A program made the translations under genes and the position numbers. A stretch of 64,000 nucleotides of DNA from Balneola sp. GTDB lineage: Bacteria > Bacteroidota > Rhodothermia > Balneolales > Balneolaceae. The notes beneath the pieces are model-generated. The model did not search any database, was not told where the DNA came from, and was given only the letters and a program-made list of their open reading frames with translations. This document shows, piece after piece, positions 17,583 to 26,404 of the stretch (the stretch's first letter is position 1; each line of letters opens with the position of its first letter). Location of the stretch: NCBI GenBank assembly GCA_002696035.1, contig NZQV01000006.1:124001-188000 (forward strand). Reading direction: 5' to 3'.

Positions 17583-18311
17583 TTGAGCAAAAAGGAATCA
17601 AATAAAAGCCTTTTACCCTGGATCACCGCCGTTTTGATGGTGGCTGGAATTGCTGTGCTCGCTGCGATGTACTGGAACCAGAATGTGACCGTACAGGAGA
17701 TCAAGGTAAATACGCTGACTTTCACCGATTACGAAATGGTGAAACAATCGGCTGCAATTCCATTGGGCGTTAAGCCAGACAGCCTCGACCTCAATAATGT
17801 AGTTACACGGGTTGAGCAGCTGGATTATGTGCGGTCGGTGAGTCCTTATATAGAACCAAATGGTAATTTACGATTGAAAGTAGCCGAGCGACAGCCGATC
17901 GCCATGTTGATCAATGGTTCGGACAGGATATATGTAGACGCTGAAGGTGTGAAGCTTCCTCTTTTGGAAGGAAAAACCCGTGATGTGCCCCTTGTCTATG
18001 GGTTTAGAACCAATCAGGGTGACACTTTGAAAAGCGAAGCTTTTGTGCAAGTACGAGATTTTTTGATGCGAGCCAAGATCGATGGTTTTGGCTGGAATAC
18101 CATTAGCGAAGTGGCTTTTGATGCCAATGATGGTGTGATCGCCTTGAGCCACGAAAATGGAGTAAAACTCATTTTTGGGCGCAACAATTTTGAAATCAAA
18201 CTAGAGAACTGGAAAGCATTTTATGGCCAGGTGGTAAAAACCAAGGGTATCAATAAAATGCAGCAGGTCGATCTCCGGTTTACAGATCAGGTGGTTACCC
18301 GTGAAATTTGA
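17583..18311 (+). CDS. ftsQ: Cell division protein FtsQ/DivIB
   Basis: A bitopic membrane protein of 242 residues: a short basic cytoplasmic tail, one membrane helix at about 13-31 (LLPWITAVLMVAGIAVLAAMY), then a periplasmic POTRA-like domain (VQEIKVNTLTFTDYE) and the beta domain with VAERQPIAMLI. FtsQ scaffolds FtsL and FtsB in the divisome. The start is TTG, and the sequence abuts murC. Family conservation is low, but topology, length and synteny agree. The 3' end overlaps the following 100-codon frame by 11 bases. Confidence 0.9.
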   Translation: MSKKESNKSLLPWITAVLMVAGIAVLAAMYWNQNVTVQEIKVNTLTFTDYEMVKQSAAIPLGVKPDSLDLNNVVTRVEQLDYVRSVSPYIEPNGNLRLKVAERQPIAMLINGSDRIYVDAEGVKLPLLEGKTRDVPLVYGFRTNQGDTLKSEAFVQVRDFLMRAKIDGFGWNTISEVAFDANDGVIALSHENGVKLIFGRNNFEIKLENWKAFYGQVVKTKGINKMQQVDLRFTDQVVTREI

Positions 18312-18603
18312 TTTCAGCGACATATCGTTTGCCGACGTGATTGGATATTCCATGTTGAAGGAAGGTTCTGACGCAGAGCGTACGGAACCAGTGTCCAAAG
18401 GAATCTCCTGGGATGACCCGGCACACATGAACCGAAATGGAGCCGAAAAATATGTAGATACTTTTTTGAATCCATCCATCGGGAAATCCAGGGAGCGGGA
18501 TTCCATTACTGATTTTTATTCCGATTTGGCATCGCCATCAACAAAAGAAGAAAAGAACATTAGCAATCAACAAAACACAGCGGATCGTCATGGAAGAACA
18601 TGA
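18301..18603 (+). CDS. Small protein of unknown function between ftsQ and ftsA
   Basis: This 100-residue frame fills the 278-base gap between ftsQ and ftsA. It starts with GTG inside the ftsQ 3' end, with AGGTGG a few bases upstream, and ends 13 bases into the annotated ftsA start. Overlaps at both ends resemble the rest of the cluster and argue that it is translated. The protein is hydrophilic, mixed charge, with no signal, membrane helix or cysteine. The N-terminal third (FDFSDISFADVIGYSML) could form an amphipathic helix, while the rest looks disordered. I recognise no family. It could also be an untranslated spacer. Confidence 0.5.
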   Translation: MKFDFSDISFADVIGYSMLKEGSDAERTEPVSKGISWDDPAHMNRNGAEKYVDTFLNPSIGKSRERDSITDFYSDLASPSTKEEKNISNQQNTADRHGRT

Positions 18604-19849
18604 AAACATAATGGTAGGTCTCGATATCGGGACCACAAAAATTTGCGCAATCGTAGCCTCAATTGATGCTCAGAACCGGATCAATATTCTTGGTGTTGGC
18701 AAAGCCCAGAGCGATGGGCTGAACCGAGGCGTAGTCGTAAACATCGACAAAACGGTCAATGCCATTAAAGATGCCATTGCCCAGGCAGAACTGGCTTCAG
18801 GCATTCAGGTCAATTCCGTGAATGTTGGAATTGCCGGCGATCACATCCGCAGCATGCGAAGTAAAGGGGTGATCACCATAAACAATAAAGACAATGAAAT
18901 TACAGCCCGCGATGTGGAGCGTCTGCTCGAAGATTGTCAGCAGATCATGCTCCCCACCGATCAGCAAATTCTGCACGTGATCCCGCAGGAATTTGTGGTT
19001 GATGGTCAGGATGGCATCAGCGATCCCGTTGGTATGAGTGGCATGCGCATGGAAGCTGAAGTCCACATTATTACCGGACTGGTTTCAGCTGCTAAGAACA
19101 TGTATCGCTGTGTTGAAAAGGCCGGTTACCAGGTAGCCGATCTTATCCTTGAACCACTTGCCTCCTCCTATTCCGTGCTGGATGACGAGGAAAAAGAAGC
19201 CGGCGTGGTGCTGGTTGATATCGGAGGCGGAACTACGGACCTCGCCATTTTCCAGGATAACACCATCCGACATACCGCTGTTGTGGCTATAGCCGGACAA
19301 AAAGTAACGGACGATATCCGACTCGGACTCAGCGTACTCGACGATCAGGCAGAAACACTGAAGCGTAAACATGGCGAATGTTATGCCGATATGATCGAGG
19401 AAGATGAAGTGATCACCGTTCCCGGAATTGCAGGCCGTCCTCCCAAAGAGATCACCAAAAGCATTCTAGCCAAAATTGTACAGGCCCGTATGGAAGAGAT
19501 CCTCGAGATCGTGGGCATTGAGATCAAACGAAGTGGCTACGCAGATGCCATGAGCGCAGGCGTAGTTATAACTGGCGGAGGTTCATTGATCAAGAATATT
19601 TGTCCGCTGGCAAATGAAATTTTAGGATTGGATGCCAAAGTAGGCATCCCAATGGGTATTACAGGTGGACTGAAGGAAGAAGTCAACAGTCCTATTTATG
19701 CCACCGGCGTAGGTCTTGTAATGCATGCACTTAAATCGGGAACAGCCAACAATCAGGTATTGATATCCGATTCATCCAAAGGAACCAACGTAGAGCAGGT
19801 GATGCAGAAGATCACTGAGCGTATGAAAAGTTGGTTCAAAGAACTTTAG
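18590..19849 (+). CDS. ftsA: Cell division protein FtsA
   Basis: An actin-like ATPase of 419 residues that tethers FtsZ to the membrane. The phosphate-1 motif GLDIGTTKICAIV opens the protein, VLVDIGGGTTDLAIF is the phosphate-2 motif (near 206), and VVITGGGSLIKNI the adenosine motif (near 324). The C-terminus ITERMKSWFKEL is the amphipathic membrane-targeting helix. A second ATG at 18611 (MVGLDIGTT) is an equally plausible start. It would put the gene 7 bases after the preceding 100-codon frame. Neither start has a strong ribosome site. Confidence 0.95.
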   Translation: MEEHENIMVGLDIGTTKICAIVASIDAQNRINILGVGKAQSDGLNRGVVVNIDKTVNAIKDAIAQAELASGIQVNSVNVGIAGDHIRSMRSKGVITINNKDNEITARDVERLLEDCQQIMLPTDQQILHVIPQEFVVDGQDGISDPVGMSGMRMEAEVHIITGLVSAAKNMYRCVEKAGYQVADLILEPLASSYSVLDDEEKEAGVVLVDIGGGTTDLAIFQDNTIRHTAVVAIAGQKVTDDIRLGLSVLDDQAETLKRKHGECYADMIEEDEVITVPGIAGRPPKEITKSILAKIVQARMEEILEIVGIEIKRSGYADAMSAGVVITGGGSLIKNICPLANEILGLDAKVGIPMGITGGLKEEVNSPIYATGVGLVMHALKSGTANNQVLISDSSKGTNVEQVMQKITERMKSWFKEL

Positions 19850-19950
19850 ACAAAATCAGCAATCAAGAAGAATGAAGTGAATTCAGTTTTTCGGATCTCA
19901 TTTCATAGCAATCATCTACAATCAACAATCCAGTAAAAAAACAACAACTC

Positions 19951-19958
19951 AAAGGAGT
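19951..19958 (+). promoter_or_regulatory. Strong ribosome binding site of ftsZ
   Basis: AAAGGAGT lies 7 bases before the ftsZ ATG. It is one of the best Shine-Dalgarno sequences in the window and fits the high level of FtsZ a cell needs. The 116-base gap before ftsZ may also hold a promoter, but no clear -35/-10 pair was found. Confidence 0.7.
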
Positions 19959-19965
19959 TAACATC

Positions 19966-21294
19966 ATGGCTAACAATTCACGTTTCTTTTTCGACGAGCA
20001 GAGCCAAGACAACGCTAAGATCAAAGTGATCGGCGTTGGCGGCGGTGGCGGTAACGCTATTAACAATATGATAAACATGGGCCTCGAAAGTGTGGAGTAT
20101 ATCGCTCTTAACACTGATGCCCAGGCACTTAAGAACAGCATGGCAGATATCAAGATCCAGGTGGGTTCAGCCCTTACCAATGGACTTGGAGCCGGAGCAC
20201 GACCAGAGATCGGGCGTGAAGCGGTAGAAGAAAACCGCCATGAGATTGAAGAATCCATTGAAAATGCCGATATGGTTTTTGTAACGGCAGGTATGGGGGG
20301 GGGAACCGGAACCGGAGGCGCTCCTGTGGTAGCCGGTATTGCCAAGCGCCGGGGAATACTGACCGTAGGTATTATAACAACCCCGTTTGAATGCGAAGGC
20401 AAAGTTCGTAAAAAATATGCCCTTGAAGGCATCACCGAACTCAAGAAAAATTGCGACACCGTAATCGTAATTCCAAATGAACGACTGCTTGATATCGCCG
20501 ACGAAAACACCTCGCTTATGGAAGCATTCGCGATGGCTAACGAGGTGCTTTACAATGCAACCCGTGGTATAAGCGACTTAATTCTCATGCCCGGACTCAT
20601 CAACCTTGACTTTGCTGATGTCCGTACGACCATGAGCGACGGTGGAGCCGCCATTATGGGGTCTGCTACAGCTGAGGGACAAGATCGTGCCGAGAAGGCA
20701 GCCCGAGCAGCTATCAACTCTCCCCTGCTTGATGGAGTGAGCATCCGCGGAGCTCGAAATGTACTGGTGAATATCTCAGCCGGTTCCAACCTTGGAATGC
20801 GCGAGACCACCACAGCTACCAATATCATTCATGATGAAGCTGGTGAAAACGCAGAGATCATCCTCGGTACCGTTTTAGATGAGAATTTCGGAGACGACAT
20901 CCGTGTGACTGTTATAGCAACCGGATTTGATCTTGCCGAAGACAGAACCACCGCAAAAGTAGCGGGCAAGAAAGAAGGTTCTCTCAACAAAGCTGCCGAA
21001 AACGCACAATCTAACCTGGAGACAAACCGAAAGGAATCGGATGTTCCCAAACGATATGCACGCAGTACAGGCGATTATTACAAAGGCGAGAATAACCTGA
21101 AGAAACTCGATACGCCTTCTTACCTGCGCCGCGACCTGAATGTGCGCAGTTCGGAAGAAAACATCGAAGTTCCGGAAGAAGAAGAGCAGCGCAAAGAAGC
21201 GCAGGATAACATCGCTCCATTCCAAAGCCGGACCGAACGTATTCGCAAAGACGATACCGATCAGCCTGCTTTCCTAAGAAAGATCATGGACTGA
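19966..21294 (+). CDS. ftsZ: Cell division GTPase FtsZ
   Basis: The tubulin-like ring protein, 442 residues. It has the N-terminal GVGGGGGNAINNM, the tubulin signature GGGTGTGGAPVVA near residue 110, and the T7 synergy loop NLDFADVRTTM. After residue 320 comes a long charged, probably disordered linker rich in Lys, Glu and Arg. It ends in the conserved tail DQPAFLRKIMD, which should bind FtsA. Length exceeds E. coli FtsZ (383) because of the linker, as is common in Bacteroidota. It is the last gene of the cluster; a hairpin at 21405-21438 follows. Confidence 0.97.
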   Translation: MANNSRFFFDEQSQDNAKIKVIGVGGGGGNAINNMINMGLESVEYIALNTDAQALKNSMADIKIQVGSALTNGLGAGARPEIGREAVEENRHEIEESIENADMVFVTAGMGGGTGTGGAPVVAGIAKRRGILTVGIITTPFECEGKVRKKYALEGITELKKNCDTVIVIPNERLLDIADENTSLMEAFAMANEVLYNATRGISDLILMPGLINLDFADVRTTMSDGGAAIMGSATAEGQDRAEKAARAAINSPLLDGVSIRGARNVLVNISAGSNLGMRETTTATNIIHDEAGENAEIILGTVLDENFGDDIRVTVIATGFDLAEDRTTAKVAGKKEGSLNKAAENAQSNLETNRKESDVPKRYARSTGDYYKGENNLKKLDTPSYLRRDLNVRSSEENIEVPEEEEQRKEAQDNIAPFQSRTERIRKDDTDQPAFLRKIMD

Positions 21295-21404
21295 TCAATT
21301 TGCTGAGATATCGATCCAATAACGAATAGCCATGGGATTGGTATCTCTGTAAAACCTGATTTTACTGGATTATAGCTTCATTTAAGCTATAGATTGCTAA
21401 CAAC

Positions 21405-21438
21405 AGAAGAAGCCCTTTGATCGGGGCTTCTTCTTTTT
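21405..21438 (+). terminator. Rho-independent terminator of the dcw cluster
   Basis: A strong stem (AGAAGAAGCCC with GGGCTTCTTCT), a short loop and TTTTTT follow ftsZ by about 110 bases. A separate 8-bp hairpin (TATAGCTT/AAGCTATA, 21371-21391) lies just before it. Confidence 0.9.
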
Positions 21439-21460
21439 TGTTACAGATTTTATGAGTGTA

Positions 21461-21532
21461 GGACGGACAGCTTGTTCTTCCATTTAGTAACACAATATCG
21501 GGCAAGCTGCTCGATCTACCTTTTTAGAAATT
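21461..21532. repeat. GGACGGACAG repeat family, copy 1
   Basis: Begins GGACGGACAGCTTG and ends GATCTACCTTTTTAGAAATT. Its inner parts GGACAGCTTGTTC and GGGCAAGCTGCTC form an inverted repeat. Related copies are at 22289-22301 and 24834-24870. The 21295-21722 gap holds this, the terminator and another palindrome pair, but no gene. Confidence 0.6.
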
Positions 21533-21601
21533 ATTTAGGGATGGAAGGTATCATTCCATTTACTTTGTTCGGTGGTTAACACACTCTACCATCTATGTAT
21601 T

Positions 21602-21647
21602 GGGACCCGGAGGTCCCGAAAAGCATTCCCAACAGGGAGGTTGGGAA
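21602..21647. repeat. Double palindrome, REP-like
   Basis: Two hairpins lie in tandem: GGGACC-CGGA-GGTCCC at 21602-21617 and TTCCCAAC-loop-GTTGGGAA at 21626-21647. No T-run follows, so it reads as a repeat element rather than a terminator. Confidence 0.6.
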
Positions 21648-21722
21648 CGAGAAATAAATTGCGTTGTTAATTAGGTGTTTCTTCAGTAAAATTTCATTCA
21701 TTCCTTAACTAAACTCTTATTT

Positions 21723-22244
21723 GTGGAAGTGATAGAAACTGAGATCGTTGATACAAAGATTCGTGCCAATAAATTATTAACCTTTGGCTTTGCCATACTA
21801 TGGCTCGGTGCAACTATATATATTTTCTTATTACATGATGAGTTTCCAAATAAATACCTGTCTATCTCAAGTTTTATATTTTACTTAATTGGATCTGTCA
21901 TACTTTTTAAGATCACTTTTGTGAAACCTAAAGCCATCGGAGATCTTAGAATTACCGAGGATTTCATTGAATTCAACCTAAACGAGATTCAAAAGAAGTT
22001 TGACCTTTCAGCATTAAAAAAATTAACCCTTACTTATTCCGGATACGCAACCTGGACTTTGAATTTCTGGGGAAGTAAAAATTATCTGCATCTTGAAGGT
22101 GATGACGGTCAAAGCTACAAATTTGAATTCCTGATCAAGAACAAGACTCAGAAAGAAAACCTGAAAAACATCTTCAAGAGCCCGCCGATCAAAGATAAAT
22201 TCAACGTAAAACCACTAAATGATTACGATTTAAATACTTTTTAG
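21723..22244 (+). CDS. Small membrane protein of unknown function
   Basis: This 173-residue protein has two hydrophobic helices (about 19-37 and 47-66) separated by a short loop. The soluble C-terminal part (residues 75-165) has alternating strands and ends in a helix. That layout resembles bacterial PH-like or YcxB-like membrane proteins, but no motif proves it. The start is GTG at 21723, with GTG at 21729 as an alternative. Local base composition is A+T-richer than the neighbours, which may mean later acquisition. It stands alone between copies of the GGACGGACAG repeat. Confidence 0.6.
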   Translation: MEVIETEIVDTKIRANKLLTFGFAILWLGATIYIFLLHDEFPNKYLSISSFIFYLIGSVILFKITFVKPKAIGDLRITEDFIEFNLNEIQKKFDLSALKKLTLTYSGYATWTLNFWGSKNYLHLEGDDGQSYKFEFLIKNKTQKENLKNIFKSPPIKDKFNVKPLNDYDLNTF

Positions 22245-22288
22245 TCTTCGCACCAGCAAGGATACCGGGACGAGAGAAAAAGCAGAAC

Positions 22289-22301
22289 GGACAGCTTGTC
22301 C
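22289..22301. repeat. GGACGGACAG repeat family, partial copy 2
   Basis: GGACAGCTTGTCC, a near palindrome, preceded by AGAAC. It matches the left part of the copies at 21461 and 24834 and lies in the gap before the ion channel gene. Confidence 0.45.
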
Positions 22302-22353
22302 ATCTTTATTATATTCCTTCACTTATTATCAAAAGATCAATACAATTGTACGC

Positions 22354-24321
22354 ATGAAAAAGCTGACACGGAGCATCACTGAATGGTTGAATTTTTTTCT
22401 TGAGCGGCAGTTTGTAAAGGGCACACACATTCAGCTCTTTTTTGTGATCGCCCTGATCGGTTTAATTTCAACTATTGGCGGATTATTGGTTTTACCTGCG
22501 GGTGATCCTACTTCTTCTGTGGGGGAATCTATCTGGTGGGCTTTTCTCCGGTTATCAGATCCCGGCTATCTTGGCGATGATGAAGGCACCTGGCGCAGGA
22601 TCGTTTCTACTTTTCTTACTGTGGCAGGATATGTGGTCTTCATGGGTTCCATGGTTGCCATTATTACCTCATGGCTGAATCGAAAAATACGCAGTCTTGA
22701 ACAAGGGCTCACACCGGTTACTGCAAATAACCATGTGGTAATATTAGGCTGGACAAACCGAACCATTCACATAGCTGCCGAACTATTTCAGTCAAGTAAA
22801 CGGGTCAAGAAGTTTCTTAAACGCCACGGGGCTCGGGTTTTGAAGCTGATTATTCTATCGGATGATGTAACCCCATTTAGGCTACAGGAACTTAAGGATA
22901 ACCAATTGATCGGAAAACGTGCTAAAGAGATCATCTTACGATCCGGAGAACCCATTGACCGTGAACACCTGCGGCGTGTTGACAGCATGCATGCTTCAGC
23001 GATCATCATTCCAAGTCCGGCCGTAGCTAATACCGAACTCATTACTCCTGATGTTGAAACCATTAAAACACTACTTTCCCTGAATGCTGAAGCTCACTCA
23101 TTAAAGCACCATGAAAAGATGCCTTACGTAGTGGCTGAAATTCAGGATGAGAATAAGATAAAAGCTGCACATAGAGCCTATAAAGGGCCATTGGAAGTTA
23201 TTTCGAGTGATACGATCATCAGTAGGCTGATCGCCCAGAATTTACATCATGACGGCCTTTCTGCGGTGTTTAATGAATTACTTTCTCACAGTCTTGACAA
23301 CAACCTTTATTTAATTGAATTACCCGAAGCGGCCGGAAAACCCATCGGAGCAATTCAAAACTATTTCTCAAGATCTATTTTACTTGGAATCGTGAGAGAG
23401 CAGAATGAGATTTTTGCACCCTTTTTAAATCCTCCCAAAGATTTTCTTCTCGAGGAAAGTGATCGATTGATCTTGCTGGCCAGAAAAATGGAAGACACGG
23501 ATATTTCTGCAGAGACAGCCAAACAGATCCCCTCCTCATTGCAGGTCAATTCGCTCAAAGAAAGGCCTAAGGCTGATAATTACTCCGGTTCTTCCCGGTT
23601 GTTAGTACTGGGATGGAATCATCATATTCCATCACTTATCAAGGAGCTAGGAACGTATCAAAACGAACATTTCCATCTCACCTTTGCATCACTTCGTCCA
23701 TTGGAAGCTCGTTATGCTGCTATTGATCACATAGTTTCAGAGGTCACTAATATCACTATTGAGCATACTGTCACCGACTACATCCGTGAATCAGGATTGC
23801 GGGCTGTAGAACCTGAAACTTTTGATCATATATTATTGGTGAGCAGCGATAAAATGGCGGATGAAGAAGAAGCCGATGCCCGCACTATCGTTGGGTACAC
23901 CATGCTTGAAGAGGTTTTAGAGGCTGCCCAAAAAAGGCCGCATATTGTGATGGAACTCACTGATCCGGGTAATGAAACCCTCATCAATGATTTCCGAAGC
24001 GAAACCATTATTGGCCCACTCATATTAAGTAACTTACTGGCAACCATTGCCATGCGCAGGGAGCTATTCAGCGTTTACAATGAACTTTTTACCGTGGGAG
24101 GTGCCGAAATAATATTTCGGGGGCTCGCCGAATACGATCTGAAACCCGGTACTTTGACCTTTAAAGAACTGGAAAAACATATTGGCGAATATCAGGACAC
24201 TGCTCTTGGTATATTTTCTGAAAATGAACACGGCCAAGCCCATTTAAAGCTGAATTTACCACGTCATCAAACCATAAAATTGACGGACAAAACCCGACTT
24301 GTTGTTTTAAGTACGGTTTGA
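22354..24321 (+). CDS. CASTOR/POLLUX-type ion channel with two RCK domains
   Basis: A 655-residue membrane channel of the DMI1/CASTOR/POLLUX group, better known from plant symbiosis signalling but present in many bacteria. It has one helix at about 26-47, a pore loop with LSDPGYLG (residues 67-74) in place of a K+ filter TVGYG, and a second helix at 83-107. Two Rossmann-type RCK halves follow, starting near residues 127 (HVVILGWTNRTIHI) and 412 (RLLVLGWNHHIPSL). The long cytoplasmic part probably forms the gating ring. Selectivity cannot be inferred from the unusual filter. It appears monocistronic. Confidence 0.85.
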   Translation: MKKLTRSITEWLNFFLERQFVKGTHIQLFFVIALIGLISTIGGLLVLPAGDPTSSVGESIWWAFLRLSDPGYLGDDEGTWRRIVSTFLTVAGYVVFMGSMVAIITSWLNRKIRSLEQGLTPVTANNHVVILGWTNRTIHIAAELFQSSKRVKKFLKRHGARVLKLIILSDDVTPFRLQELKDNQLIGKRAKEIILRSGEPIDREHLRRVDSMHASAIIIPSPAVANTELITPDVETIKTLLSLNAEAHSLKHHEKMPYVVAEIQDENKIKAAHRAYKGPLEVISSDTIISRLIAQNLHHDGLSAVFNELLSHSLDNNLYLIELPEAAGKPIGAIQNYFSRSILLGIVREQNEIFAPFLNPPKDFLLEESDRLILLARKMEDTDISAETAKQIPSSLQVNSLKERPKADNYSGSSRLLVLGWNHHIPSLIKELGTYQNEHFHLTFASLRPLEARYAAIDHIVSEVTNITIEHTVTDYIRESGLRAVEPETFDHILLVSSDKMADEEEADARTIVGYTMLEEVLEAAQKRPHIVMELTDPGNETLINDFRSETIIGPLILSNLLATIAMRRELFSVYNELFTVGGAEIIFRGLAEYDLKPGTLTFKELEKHIGEYQDTALGIFSENEHGQAHLKLNLPRHQTIKLTDKTRLVVLSTV

Positions 24322-24373
24322 AAATGCTGGAGTAAGTCATTAGATCAAAGCTCAAAACAGACAAACAATAAGT

Positions 24374-24781
24374 ATGAAGATAGTCCGATGGGTCGTTTTA
24401 ATTCCAGCTGCGATAGCCAGTTTTTATGTGATGTTTGATCTTTCAGTGAGCTCCTTTTTTTTACTTGACTCCCTGCTTTGTCCACCGGAAGATGTGATAT
24501 CAGACACCTGCAACAATGAGACAGTAAGTTCTATCTTGAACGCCTTTATTTACTTCTCTACAGGACTCACAGCCGTCGTGATCGTATTGATCTCTACTGC
24601 CATCGCTCCTTCACACAAAGAATATACCGCCTGGAGTTCCTTTGGTCTGGGAACTCTTGCAGCAACCTATCTTGCCTTTCAGACCGACGCCTGGGATCAA
24701 TATTTAGCTGCTTTGATCGGTGGACTGATCAGTGTATTTGGAGTGGTATATTTTTTAAGACGTAAAAATAACAGGCCCTGA
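24374..24781 (+). CDS. Four-helix membrane protein of unknown function
   Basis: This 135-residue protein has about four hydrophobic helices (5-25, 51-74, 84-102, 106-127) and a loop with two cysteines (CPPEDV and DTCNN, residues 37-47) that could pair outside the membrane. The C-terminus is a short basic tail. No family was recognised. It starts 52 bases after the ion channel gene and might be co-transcribed with it. Confidence 0.6.
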   Translation: MKIVRWVVLIPAAIASFYVMFDLSVSSFFLLDSLLCPPEDVISDTCNNETVSSILNAFIYFSTGLTAVVIVLISTAIAPSHKEYTAWSSFGLGTLAATYLAFQTDAWDQYLAALIGGLISVFGVVYFLRRKNNRP

Positions 24782-24833
24782 TACTGCTTCTTGGTCTCCT
24801 CTTTATATCATCCGAAAAGCATCTAAATACATA

Positions 24834-24870
24834 GGACGGACAGGTTGACCGATCCACATTTTTAGAAATT
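24834..24870. repeat. GGACGGACAG repeat family, copy 3
   Basis: GGACGGACAGGTTG is followed at once by ACCGATCCACATTTTTAGAAATT. It joins the left and right ends of the copy at 21461-21532, as if an internal segment had been deleted. Confidence 0.55.
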
Positions 24871-24969
24871 CGTACAATTATCAACATCACATCTTTTTCT
24901 TACAATATCCGTACGCTTTCATTCAAATTTTACCCTACTTTCAATCCCAATTTTGATCAAACCTTTTGA

Positions 24970-26394
24970 ATGAAAACGTTCCTACTCACGATCTCTGCCC
25001 TGCTTTTTTCTATAATCTCGTTAGAAGCACAATCAACTGATACCCTCTATGCCGAAATTGATCTGTCCGATCCCATAAAAGCCGGTTGGTTCAATCCCGA
25101 TGAAGAGATCGCCGGACTTAGAGGAGACCAGCAGCCTTTGGACTGGGGAGCTACTTTTGAAGCCATCGATACAGACGACGATAGCATCTATCAGGCAGCT
25201 ATTCCTTTTTCCTTCCGATCCGACAGCCTCATCGTATCCCTCAAAATTAAAATAGACGGAACCAATAACCCTGATGATGGATGGCAGGCAGGACGAAATC
25301 ACACCGTTGTCATTCACAAAAACCAGGAAAACAGCTTTTTATTTAAATGGAGTGATGAAGCCCCGACTCCTCCATCAACCATAACGGGACAAGTAGAGAT
25401 ATTCCGGGATTTCCCGAGCGAAGAACTGACAGACCGCGATCTTTATATTTACCTGCCACCCGGATATCAGGAAAGCCAGCTCAGCTATCCTGTTTTATAC
25501 TTGCATGACGGGCAGAATTTATTTGATGCGGCAGCTGCCGGACAGGAATGGCAAGCTGATGAGGCCGCACAGGAACTGATAAAAGCCGATGAAATTGAGC
25601 CAATTATCATTGTTGGAATTGCCAGTACCACCGACCGTTTTGATGAATACACCCCCACCCGGCAGCATTGGCGGCATGAACTCACCCGGGTCGATCCGCC
25701 ACTCAACACTGGGAAACTGGCTGGCTTCACCGGAACTTTCATCACTGCTGAAAATGACACACTTCGGTTCTCAGCCTCACAGGATTCTCTTTTTACCTGG
25801 ATTCCCGGCGGAACTGAATGGCAATACCTTATCAAAGAATCTGATTCCGTGTACTATCAACCCCGCTCAGCTATCAACTTTCGCTTTCACGGAATGCCGG
25901 ATTCACCGGTTCAAACCATCATCGCTGATAAACCTCCGGCAGGCGGCAAGGGCCATGTGTACGGAAATTTCATTCTTAATGAAGTAAAACCTTTTGTGGA
26001 TGAAAACCTGCGCACGCTTCCGGGAAGTGTACATACTTCACTGGGCGGTTCGTCCCTCGGGGGACTCATCACACTCCATATCGGCTTAAAAAACCCGGAT
26101 GTGTTTGGGCAACTTCTGGTAGTATCTCCTTCCATTTGGTGGGATGACCGGCGGATACTGAAGCAGGTTCAGGAATTAGAGATGCCCACCAATCAAAAGA
26201 TCTGGCTGGATATGGGAACCGCCGAAGGAAATCAAGCGGTAGAAAACGCCCGAGCTATGCGGGATGCATTACTGGAGACCGGCTGGTCAGATTCGACCCT
26301 GTATTTTATGGAAGCCGAGGATGCTCCTCACAACGAACGAGCCTGGGCCGAGCGGTTTCCTGAGATGCTGAAGTACTTATACGCGAAGGATTGA
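24970..26394 (+). CDS. Secreted alpha/beta-hydrolase (putative esterase family) with an inserted domain
   Basis: A 474-residue exported protein with a signal peptide (1-20, ending SLEAQ). An N-terminal beta domain (residues 22-130) resembles a carbohydrate-binding or E-set module. An Fes-like esterase domain begins with the strand TGQVEIFRDFPS (near 138) and has YLHDGQNLF near residue 177. The nucleophile elbow is GGSSLGGL, near residue 359. Between GIASTTDRFDEYTP and YGNFILNEVKPFVDENL there is an extra stretch of about 90 residues rich in beta strands, absent from most esterases of this type. His in the C-terminal DAPHNERAW probably completes the triad. The substrate is unknown. Confidence 0.8.
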   Translation: MKTFLLTISALLFSIISLEAQSTDTLYAEIDLSDPIKAGWFNPDEEIAGLRGDQQPLDWGATFEAIDTDDDSIYQAAIPFSFRSDSLIVSLKIKIDGTNNPDDGWQAGRNHTVVIHKNQENSFLFKWSDEAPTPPSTITGQVEIFRDFPSEELTDRDLYIYLPPGYQESQLSYPVLYLHDGQNLFDAAAAGQEWQADEAAQELIKADEIEPIIIVGIASTTDRFDEYTPTRQHWRHELTRVDPPLNTGKLAGFTGTFITAENDTLRFSASQDSLFTWIPGGTEWQYLIKESDSVYYQPRSAINFRFHGMPDSPVQTIIADKPPAGGKGHVYGNFILNEVKPFVDENLRTLPGSVHTSLGGSSLGGLITLHIGLKNPDVFGQLLVVSPSIWWDDRRILKQVQELEMPTNQKIWLDMGTAEGNQAVENARAMRDALLETGWSDSTLYFMEAEDAPHNERAWAERFPEMLKYLYAKD

Positions 26395-26404
26395 TCCGTC
26401 AATC

